Source of the DNA: Brachionus rotundiformis
Taxonomy: Eukaryota > Rotifera > Eurotatoria > Ploima > Brachionidae
Length of the DNA stretch: 64,000 nt
NCBI GenBank assembly: GCA_016802295.1
Contig: JAESIW010000180.1
Location: forward strand, 444,752-508,751
Reading direction: 5' to 3'
Shown here in pieces: positions 55,107 through 64,000 of this stretch. The position numbers were made by a program, and so were the translations under genes. The notes under the pieces are model-generated. The model was not told where the DNA came from and did no database searches. It saw only the letters and a list, made by a program, of their open reading frames with translations. Position 1 is the first letter of the stretch. Each line of letters begins with the position of its first letter.

Positions 55107-57289
55107 CTATGTTGTAGATCCTACAATTGTTGTTGTAGTTACTACTGTGGTTGCTGCTGTGGTGACTCCGGTGGTGACTCCGGTGGTGACTGGAGTAGTT
55201 GCTGGTGCTGTAGTTGATACAGTGGTTGATGTCGAAGTTGAAGATGTGGTTGATGTAGATGTCGAAGTTGAATTGGTAGTCCTCAATCTTCTTACATAGT
55301 ATATCTTTTTCTTACCTGGACAAGAAAAATTTTAAATTTATACATGATTAAAATTCAAGAGTAAAACTCTTACCATATTGGCAAACGAAAAGATAAGGTA
55401 TGGAACAGTCAAGTTTTTCTAAACCATAGCCATCACTGGCAATGCATTGAGTTTGATTGAAAGTAGTATTAGTTCGATAATAACTTGGATTGCAGTAGCT
55501 CCACCATGGTCCTTTTTCTATTAGACATCCATCAAGCCAATAACTTGTGCTGTTTGTGGACAGACCGCCCAGCCAATATTTTCCTCTTAGGTAAAATTTG
55601 CTGAAAAATTCGTACAAAAAGTCAATAATGACCCTTGTTTTTACAATCAGTAAATGGGAATAATAATTTTTGCAAATTTGATTAGCATGTGTAAAGTTAG
55701 CCGGATATCTTGAAATGTAGTAGCAGTGGCCTTCGAAGTAGACAAATCCTTTGGGACATTTTATACATTGCTTTGATTTCCAAGACCTTTTTTAATTAGT
55801 TAATAATAAAAAATATATTTAATTGACAAACCAGTAGTAATAGTAAGGACAAGAGCATTTATTATTAATGCATTCTAAACCATAGGTACATTGGCTTGAG
55901 TATTTGCACTGCGACAAATAAGTGCCGTAGCTGCTTCCTTTTTAAAAAATGATTTACAATTATTTTTGTCTAGATCTTACCATACCATAGTTTTTAGGTT
56001 GGTGATCACGCATATTCAAATAGTCATTATCTTTTATCTTTAATGATTTTGGTGCATATGGACCTTCAGTTTTTTCCTCAAAATCATGCGGGTTTATCCA
56101 TCTCTTCTTTAGCCTGAACGAATCTTCGTAATTGTAGCGCTTGATCTCGTGGTCTATTTTACTATTTGAATCATACTCAGCATCTAAAATAATTAATTTA
56201 ATAAATAAAAAAATTATGTTTAATATTTTTTTCTTAATTAAGCTAATGTCATAACAATTAATAATTGGTTATTTAATTTCAAAAATGTTTCCACCTGTTT
56301 CGCAAATAAAACGTTCACGGACAGAATTACAACTTGTACTGCTTATACCATATTTTGACAATTTTCCACAGCTTTCGCTATAATGATAATAATTTCCATA
56401 ATTGTTAGTTGGTATGTAGCATTTGCTCCACCTAAACAGATTCAAAAAGTCTATTTAAGTTATTTTTTTTCATTTAGTGTACCATGGTCCACCAGCTGGA
56501 ATTCTGTGTCCGCTAAACCAGAACCATTTGTTTGCTTTTGATGCAAAAGCACCGACCTTTTTTGGTTGACAAAAAATTAAAGAAAATAAAAATTTTTAGT
56601 AAAATTTTTTTATATTACATGAAAGTAATGTTTTAGATAAAATCTTTGGAAAAATTCATAACTGAAATCGATCATGACTCGAGTGTCTATTGTCATCAAT
56701 CTAGATGACTGAAATTCGCAGTAATTTTTAGCATCATACCAAGTACGTCTGTGGTTTGAGATGTAATAGCACAGATTTTCATACATTACCCAACCTTTGG
56801 GACACGGAATACACTTACGGGATTTGTATGAATATCGGCGATTTCCTGGACATCTACATCTGCCTTCAATGCACTTCAGATCATAACCACACTCATAATT
56901 ATTCGAACACTCTTGGTATCTGTATGGATAACAATATCTTAGCTCTTTTTCGAAAAATTATTATTTAATCTATCTAAGTTAATTTTTTAGGGCCTACCAA
57001 CAAAATAATTGTAATTTGTAGCATTTAAAGTTATGTTTGTATAGTTGACACTGACCGGTATCCATGTGACATAGTAATTGAATGTGGAATTAGCGTATCG
57101 GTTGATGGGATACTTTCTATTAGCATAGTAATTATGTTCATATTGATAGCTCTGGTCATAATTCCTATTTGGATATAAATAACTTCCGCGGTAATCCTGT
57201 AGATACCTAGCAATTCTGTCATTGGCCTCGGCTAGTCCAACAATTAGCAAACTGGTTATAATAAGCTGATAAATTCTCATCTCTTTCAT
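55107..57289 (-). CDS. C-type lectin / mucin-like modular protein B
   Basis: Eight exons on the minus strand: 57289-56998, 56944-56619, 56556-56483, 56431-56295, 56183-55986, 55937-55832, 55786-55374, 55315-55107. Phases agree; 584 aa. Order: signal peptide (MKEMRIYQLIITSLLIVGLA); a Tyr/Asn/Arg-rich segment with several NxT/S sites; Cys-rich EB-like module (CSNNYECGYDLKCIEGRCRC); lectin domain 1 (GWVMYENLCYYIS, WFWFSGHRIPAGGPWW, CNSVRERFIC); charged linker; second EB-like module (CKYSSQCTYGLECINNKCSC); lectin domain 2 (GHCYYISRYP, YWLGGLSTNSTSYWLDG, LDCSIPYLFVCQYG); and a Thr/Ser-rich mucin-like tail. No membrane anchor is seen, so it is probably secreted. Neither lectin domain shows the EPN or QPD motif for classic Ca2+-dependent sugar binding. 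It is paralogous in plan to lectin A. Confidence 0.9.
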
Positions 57290-57320
57290 GATTTTGATAA
57301 AAAAATTATCATTCTCGCTT

Positions 57321-57329
57321 CCTTTTATA
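57321..57329 (-). promoter_or_regulatory. TATA box of lectin B
   Basis: TATAAAAGG on the minus strand ends 31 bases before the inferred ATG at 57289. Transcription starting ~25-30 bases downstream would leave only a very short 5' leader. The G-rich GG end sets it apart from the AT background. Confidence 0.6.
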
Positions 57330-57799
57330 GTCAATTAATTAACATTGTTTGAATTTTTAATTTTTTAATTAGTTTTTAAATTGAAATTTAAAATTTTTAT
57401 CATGATATATATTTTTTTAAAATTAAATTGCTATTCAAAACATTTTTTTATATATTTTAATGCTTTTTTTTGTTCCCTTTTAATAGGCATTTAAGTAAAT
57501 TTTATTAGATTTTTCTATCGTTTTATTAAAAACAAAACTAAAATAAATTTATCTCGAAATTAATCAAAAAATAAAAAACCTTAAGGTAAAACATTTTAAT
57601 AAATAAAATTGTTTATTTAAAATGCAAAATTTTTTAAATCTCAATTCCTTCTTGATAATTTAAAGCTTGTTTTATCTATTGATGAAGCAAAATAATCTGC
57701 CAAGGAATTTTAGTTTAGAAGTAAAATATTATCAACATAAAAATAAATGAAACTTTAAATAAATAATATAAATAGAAAATAAATTTTGATCTCTGATAT
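57330..57799. other. AT-rich upstream flank
   Basis: Very AT-rich DNA between the lectin B promoter and the LINE copies; nothing recognised. Confidence 0.35.
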
Positions 57800-59290
57800 A
57801 CTAGTAGGAGTAGTAGTAAATAAAACTGCTGCCCTTTCGGCTTAGGCTTCTTCGAAGCTAAAGAAGTAAATTAGACTTTTTCTTTAGCCATTTGTCTAGA
57901 TTTAATTTTGAAATTAATGATTGATTCGGAATTGACGATGTATTGAGGTAGACTATTCCAGACATTAACTACTCAATTTGATAAGAAATGATATCGTTGC
58001 ATGCAACTTTTCACATCTTCTCTAACTATACATTTGTCATGTCGTCTTAAGCTATACTGATTTCGAAAATAATTAATACCATTTTCAAAATTGATAATTT
58101 CATATCTTTTAATATTTTAAAAAGTTGGATTAAGTCTTCTATCATCCTTCTAACTTTGAGATTAGTTAAATTTAGCATTTCAAGTCTTTTCGAGTAGTCA
58201 AATTTTCGAAGTGAAGGGATTATTTTTGTCATTCTTCGTTGTACTTTTACGATTTCAAGAAATGGACACCACGAACTTATGGCAAACTCTAAATAAGGTC
58301 TAACAAGGATTGTGCAGAACATTTTCAATGTATCAATGTTTAAATTCCTGAAATTTTTTCTAATCATAGCTAAAATACGATTTTTCACTCGCGCAATATT
58401 TTACCTGGTTAGTCCACTTCAAGTCACTTTGAATATATGTACCCAAATATTTTTCGAGAATTGTTTTAGATAAATTCTTGGTACCTTATCTGCTAAAAAT
58501 GGTATAGCTAAATATAGGAACTTTTGAACCAACATGCATTACATTGCTTTTTCATTATTTAAATCCAAAGACCAAGTAAGTGACCAGCTTGAAATTGAGT
58601 CTATATCTTTTTGAAGTACGAGATTTTGTGCGTCAGATAAAAGACTATGATTTAAAAGAAACGCTAACATGTGATCTTTGACCAGACTCTCGAGAATCTT
58701 GCAAATACCACTTATAAGAGACTCCGGACGAAAATTGCTTGAATTAAGCTTATTTCCTTTCTTAAAAAGGGGTGTCACATTCGCCATTTTCCAAAACTTA
58801 GTAATCCTCTTTCCATACGACGCTTTCTTTTAGTTCTTTAAAAATAAAATTAATATTTTCCTAAAAAGTAATTAGCCAACATTGATTTATTTAATTAAAC
58901 GAGGTCTGATACTAATAACATGATCACACTTGTAGTTCTGCAGTTAAAAGTACTGAGCTCTCAAACGTTTCGATTGAGTCGTAGTTTGAGTTCAGAGTTT
59001 CGAGCACTTGGTTACCGGAGTGATTAATTAACATTACTGGAGAGTTCTTTTCCTACCACTTATAAAAATTGCTTCAAGCAATATCAATAAGAGAATGATT
59101 TTCTGATTTTGCTATTATAGAAATATTTAATTTTTCGATGTTTTGATTTCAGTAGGTTTATCCGACTCTCAATACCATTCATTTTTGCCGTCTGAACGCC
59201 ATTGTTTTTGACAATATTCCAAAATTTCCGATACTTTTGATTCGTTTAGCTTCTTCCAATTCTCTAGAAAAAATTAAATAGCTATTTCAA
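57800..59290 (-). pseudogene. LINE copy 1, internally deleted
   Basis: Reading leftwards: remnants of the endonuclease-RT linker around 59280-58900, then the RT start (MANVTPLFKKGNK, NFRPESLISGICKILESLVK) near 58780. It jumps after LLSDAQNLVLQ straight to DIDSISSWSLTWSLDLNNEK. The palm with FADD is therefore deleted. The C-terminus follows (ILVRPYLEFAISSWCPFLEI, VQRRMTKIIPSLRKF, RLEMLNLTNLKVRRM) and a tail encoding YIVNSESI before the 3' end near 57800. Confidence 0.9.
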
Positions 59291-59299
59291 ATTGTTATT

Positions 59300-59860
59300 T
59301 AATTTTTTCTAGGTTTAATTTTGAAATTAATGATTGATTCGGAATTGACGATGTATTGAGGTGGACTATTCCAAACATTAACTACTCGATATCATATCTT
59401 CTTAAGCTATACGACTGATTTCGAGAAAAATTCATAACATTTAAAAAATTGATAATTTCATATCTGTTAATAATTTTAAAAAAATTTAATTAAGTCTCCC
59501 ACGTCTGTCTTATTTGGGATTAATTTAATTAAACATTTCCAGTCATTTCGGAATTATTTTTGGACTATAATTTCGAAACCTTTTTCTATTTCTGATATGT
59601 CTTTTTATGGACGCCCTGAACTTATGATTTAGGTCTAATAAGTACTGTGTATAGCATTCTCAATGTATCAATGTTTAAATTGCTGAAACTTTTACAAATC
59701 ATACAAAAAATACGATTTTCCCGACTCGTGGAATATTTTACTTGGTTAGTCCATTTCAAGTCACTCTGAATATAAAACCCAAATCTTTATCAAAATTTTT
59801 TTAAAATAAATTCTTTGTACCGTATCTGCTAAAAATGAATTGATTAAACAAAGGATATAT
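59300..59860 (-). pseudogene. LINE copy 2, 3' fragment
   Basis: Closely similar to 57890-58500 of copy 1, including the shared ATTGACGATGTATTGAGGT block, but with more indels. It lies head-to-tail with copy 1. It is 5' truncated. Confidence 0.88.
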
Positions 59861-60087
59861 TTTAAAAAAATATTCTCACTTAATTATATATAGGCACTTG
59901 TGACATCCAAAATTTATGTGGAAAAATTAATGAAAAAGATTCATTCCGATCTTAATATTAAAATTAATCAAATATTTTTGTCTAGTAATTTATCTTATCT
60001 TAGTTATTTTGTTTAATAGGAATAATTATCTCAAAGCAAAGTCATATTAAAATCATTTTTAAATAAAAATTCTATTTATTATTTTAA
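59861..60087. other. 5' flank of the LolA-like/PAN gene
   Basis: Short AT-rich flank; no promoter motif is distinct. Confidence 0.3.
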
Positions 60088-63000
60088 ATGTTAGCTTTAT
60101 TTTCACTGATATTGAGTATTGGTGTAGTTTGGACGGATTCTTGCCAGTTTCCAGCCTCATCACCTTTGGCCCCTCCTAAACCTGAACTTCCTTCAGTTTT
60201 CCAGACCAGAGTCGAAATCAACTCAAATCTTAAAAAGTCCATCTCTCGTCGAATGTTTTATGACTTTAATAGGAGAAAAGCTGCCATCATTGACCAAGAA
60301 AATAACCTCGAAACCCACTATATATTTGATTATCCAACTAATGAAATTCATATAACTTTTGGTATCTCCATAAATTTTTATTTCTTATTCAAATTATAAA
60401 TTGTTGATAGCAATGGCCAATGAGACAACTGGAACAACTGTTGAAGGTGACTCTTTGTCATATAGTCCGATTACCTGTGATTCTTTGACTCTGACTGATG
60501 TCCCATTAATCAACTATGTATTTGGTTTCAGGAAAATAAATGAAAGCTTTATAGAACCTGATAGTGTATACAATGCATTAAACTTTAAAGGAGATCAAGT
60601 TTGGCAAAGCACTTTTGTAAACTGGTCATTAAAAATTAAATTTTAAGTTCTGGAATGGAACAGCGCTAGTACGAGGTATTCTAGCAGACGTGTACCAAAG
60701 TTGCCAATCAATTCCGGCCTTAAGTTCCAATTTTTCAGTCACTTTCTACTTTACAAGTAAGATTTTTTTCGTATCTGGCAAAGCAACCATTCCGTAAAGA
60801 CATACCAAAACTGTGTTTAATTGTTTCTTCAATTTAATCAGATAAATTATAAAAATTATTTTATTAAATTCAAAATAAATTAAAAAAATATTTTTTATAT
60901 CAAAAGAATACAATTATTCAATGCCAAGTTTTAACCAACAGTACACTCGTATTCCTCTCAGAGCAGTTCTAACCGGTACTAGACTTGACTCAAAATCGAA
61001 TTTGGTCAATTTTTCTGAAGTATATGATTTTTATGATTTTAGAGCTAATCGTGCTTGGAACGTGGCTTTTATGGTATTCTTATAAAAAAATTATTCCTAC
61101 CATTCAAGTAATTAAAATTTTAAAGACTCCTCCAGGTGTCGTTTGTCTTAAACGAAAAATGACCCTTCAAACTCCTAACATTACCAAACAGTTCAAATAT
61201 TCCCAAGAAATGACCTCAAATGGACACACAACTTATATCAAAGATTTGTCCTATAATGATTTACTGAAGACTGTAAAATATGAAAAGCGTAATACCATCA
61301 AAGAAGCAGAGACGTTCTATTCTCTTGATCCGCTTATTACTGTCCATGACTACAACATTGGAGTATCGTTTACAATAAATAAGAATTTTAAAAATTGCTC
61401 AATAACCAGTATACCAATTTTAAGTTTTGATTCAGACAAAAATTTTACTGACTCAATGTTCAATGTGGAGGGATCTTATGTAATTAGACTAAAGTCACCA
61501 GAGGCTTTTTTGCTTCTCGACTCGGACTATGTATTCACTGGTGAAAGAAAAGTGAATAATGTCCCGAGTGAAATTTTTATATCTGACCGAAGCAGTTCGA
61601 ACAAAACTTTTATTTCAGAATATGCTTTTTCCAAAAATGGTTTCACTTTTCAAGAAACTAATCATTTGGATCAACGTGTTCCAGTTAGCTTCTGGTTTAA
61701 AGAAGACAAAGTATAATTTTTATTTGTATGATTATATATGTATTTTTGTATTAAGAGGAATTTTTTTTCCTGATCTCTTTAAATAATGATAAAATCTAAA
61801 ATCAAGAATTTTTTATTCACTATACGTCTTTTGTAGAACATACGGTCAAAACTTTTTATCTTTGATCGCTCTTGCGGTGGCTTTATTTGGTATTCATGCT
61901 CATTTCATGCTTGGTACATGTACTGTACAGTCTTTTACTCATTTGCTGGCTCAGTGGTTCTGAATTTCCAATTGACAATATCTCATGCTAGTGGATATCA
62001 AGTATCCAACTCAGTGTGAAAGATAATTAGGCATTTTTACCAGACTAAGACTTTTTTATTAGCATTCTCTTCCATACATCAATGCTGCTTTTCAAAACTG
62101 CTCAAATTTTGTTTCCTTTCTTTTTTGTTTGCTAGTTGGTTGACTTCCATATTGGTCGTAGCCAAGCAAGGATCAAGCTTGCACATTCAACTTGTGAACC
62201 ATCGATGGTATCTAGGTATAATTGGTGTTTATGATCATGACTTTTGTTTTGGCTCCATTTATTTCGAATCCTGATGGTTTGACATTGTCCACTTTGTCCT
62301 GTGTTTTCATATGCAAATGTGTTTCTTTGTAAGATACAAGCAAGATCATCCGCAAAGTCTAATTCTTCAAGTTTTGGTGTTTATCCCCAGTGTATTGAAG
62401 AAATAATTATCTTTTATTTAAATTAAATAGGGTTTTAAAATATTTTTAATTATTTTTATTGAAAAAAATTATTGGTCATAGTTAGATTTTTGGTTTTGCA
62501 CTTTTGAAGATGGTAAATCTGTCCATTTGAATTATTTATATAATAAGCTTATGATCAAGTTTTTAGTTTTTCGAGGTGTCATTTTTTCTGCCTATTTTAC
62601 TTTAATCTATTTGAATATGAGGCCATTCATGAACTCAATCATGTCCACGAGCCTTCTTAACAAATTAAGCTAATCTAAATCAAATTTTTTTAGACTTTCA
62701 CTCTCTCTTTGACCATATTATTCGGCAAAAATTTTTAAGTCGCTAGCAGAATCGAAATCGGATAAATATTCATCTGTAATACCAGGTGATGTTTTATCTT
62801 TTTTCTTCTAAAGCATGTAATATTGAATATATTTGGATAAAATTACTGAAATAATCTTGATTCATTAATGCTAAGACCATCTAAACTCTGAAAAAGATAA
62901 TTATTTATTTAAAATTATTTATTTAAAAAAAATTCTTAAAAAAAGCTCTAATTATTTTTTCAAATTAGACCCTTTAATTGCCGAATCATAATTTTATTTT

Positions 63001-64000
63001 AAGCATTGAATGCTTAACTTTATTTTTTTTATTTCCGTGAGATTCCAGTTTATGGTCAAACATGGTAGGCTAAACATAAAAATATGCCTCTGCATTAAAA
63101 AAAGATGTTAAAATTAAAAAATTATTTTCTTAATGATATTTTTTAATTTGTTTAAGAATATATACTATTCTTCGTTTTTCGATTTCGACACTTCGATACA
63201 GCCTTTTGATGATCTGGATGTGACCGAATGCTTTAGTGATTCAATAACATATGATTTTAGAATAAAATTTCCATTTAAAAGTAAATTATGATAAAATAAA
63301 AAATTTTTAATTATTTTTTATTTTTGTATAGATCAAGGGCTTTCATTAGATAGTGTTTGGGATGAAGTTTTATTCAAGTTCGATTTTATTCTAATATTGA
63401 ATCATGTAACTGGCGAGTCTTATTCTCGATTCAGCTCCCCAAAAGTAAGTCTTAGTGCTGATGGCTATTTGTATGTTCGATCATCAATTTTACCTCAACC
63501 ACCGCCAATTGCTATGTTCACAGCTTTGCCAAAATATTGGCTTATTTCTCCATCAATATCAGTATTGAGAAACTTAACATCGGCCGAGCAGTGTGCTTCC
63601 TACTGCGTCAGAGATATAAAATGTTTAAGCTTTGACTTTGGCATTAATACATTAAGTAAATTATTTTATCAAATTAATTAATTTATATCATTATTTTAAT
63701 TAGATTGCTATTTGAATACTAAGCATAGTGTAAACGGAACTGTAAGCTCAAAACAAGATTATATTCACTACTCAAGTTATTTTTAAAAATTAAAAAAATT
63801 TCTTAAATTAAGCAAAAAAAATTTTCAAAGGAAATACATTAGAGGGATTTTTTTCAAGAAACGAGGCCGAAGTTTGGAGAATTCTGCAGGAAAGTGTTCG
63901 TTTAGGAGAATTTACTCTACCTTTAAGAGTCTTGGATGAATCGTTTCCTACTTTGATTGTCCAAGCAGAAAATATTGAGCTAGTTTCTAATGATGAAAAT
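60088..64000 (+). CDS. Secreted LolA-like / PAN-domain protein (runs off window)
   Basis: Inferred exons: 60088-60361, 60411-60598, 60648-60756, 60907-61073, 61126-61710, 63157-63280, 63332-63655, 63704-63775, 63831 to beyond 64000; phases are consistent throughout. A signal peptide (MLALFSLILSIGVVWTDS) opens the protein. The next ~500 residues resemble large secreted invertebrate proteins with repeated LolA-like domains: LPSVFQTRVEINSNLKKS, FWNGTALVRGILADVYQSC, TPPGVVCL. Later comes a PAN/Apple-type piece (LTSAEQCASYCVRDIKCLSF, then NCYLNT). The 1.4-kb intron 61711-63156 contains RT debris, and the donors at 60599 (GTTTGG) and 63776 (GTTATT) are non-standard, so these joins are the weakest. 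The function of this family is not known to me. The 3' end is outside the window. Confidence 0.7.
61850..62400 (-). pseudogene. Non-LTR RT relic in intron
   Basis: On the minus strand near 62370, EELDFADDLACILQRNT carries the LDFADD catalytic box. Next come pieces such as GFEINGAKTKVMIINTN (shifted frame), where LxINxxKTKVM is an RT palm motif, and a DTIDGSQVECASL stretch. Stops and frameshifts abound. It lies in the inferred intron of the LolA-like/PAN gene. Confidence 0.82.

Noticed and set aside
55099..55299. Plus-strand frame rich in VVTPVV
   Set aside because: It is antisense to the Thr-rich tail of lectin B and has no independent support.
1..64000. tRNA or rRNA genes
   Set aside because: I looked for B-box-like GGTTCGA and cloverleaf patterns by eye and saw none convincing; a covariance-model scan would be decisive.

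Overview
This is an AT-rich (roughly three-quarters A+T by eye) eukaryotic nuclear window with a compact invertebrate gene style. Most introns are 44-60 bp with GT..AG ends, exons join in frame, genes are short, and many spacers are filled with decayed transposons. The gene set is metazoan: nuclear receptor, tetraspanins, SLC30A transporters, Staufen, C-type lectins with mucin-like tails, a DUF229 sulfatase-like protein, a lifeguard-type TMBIM protein and imidazolonepropionase. A monogonont rotifer of the Brachionus type fits best, but that is an inference and not proved by the sequence.

Layout. 1.2-4.1 kb (+) DUF229 type II membrane protein; 6.0-6.8 kb (-) lifeguard/TMBIM; 9.6-10.1 kb (+) unrecognised coiled-coil gene; 13.1-14.2 kb (+) zinc transporter A; 16.4-19.4 kb (+) 15-exon lectin/mucin gene A; 21.0-21.9 kb (+) tetraspanin A; 23.4-25.3 kb dead non-LTR retrotransposon plus a small repeat; 25.6-27.1 kb (-) AMDHD1; 30.2-32.2 kb (+) nuclear receptor; 32.4-34.6 kb two fold-back elements; 35.6-36.7 kb (-) RING-like protein; 38.4-39.5 kb (+) zinc transporter B; 40.1-40.7 kb nested MITEs; 42.4-43.3 kb (+) tetraspanin B; 45.4-45.9 kb (+) eIF4E-like; 46.3-47.7 kb Tc1/mariner-type element with 455-bp inverted arms; 48.0-49.3 kb a small secreted ORF and a pogo/Tigger relic inside another fold-back element; 50.1-54.6 kb (+) Staufen, in one or two transcription units; 55.1-57.3 kb (-) lectin/mucin gene B; 57.8-59.9 kb two dead LINE copies; 60.1 kb to the edge (+) a secreted LolA-like/PAN-domain gene that continues past the window.

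Relationships. The order zinc transporter then tetraspanin, both on +, occurs twice (13.1/21.0 kb and 38.4/42.4 kb), which suggests an old segmental duplication. The two lectin genes share an unusual modular plan. Genes here are not co-transcribed in any visible way. The mobile fraction is rich: at least a dozen non-LTR relics, four copies of one TA-flanked MITE, two elements with clear 8-bp target duplications, and three nested insertions or captures.

The features most worth following up are: the Tc1-type element whose catalytic DD34E spacing is restored only by removing a 47-bp intron; two SLC30A paralogues lacking the canonical TM5 histidine; the split or alternatively ended Staufen gene; an eIF4E-like protein with a changed cap pocket; and the unrecognised coiled-coil gene at 9.6 kb.
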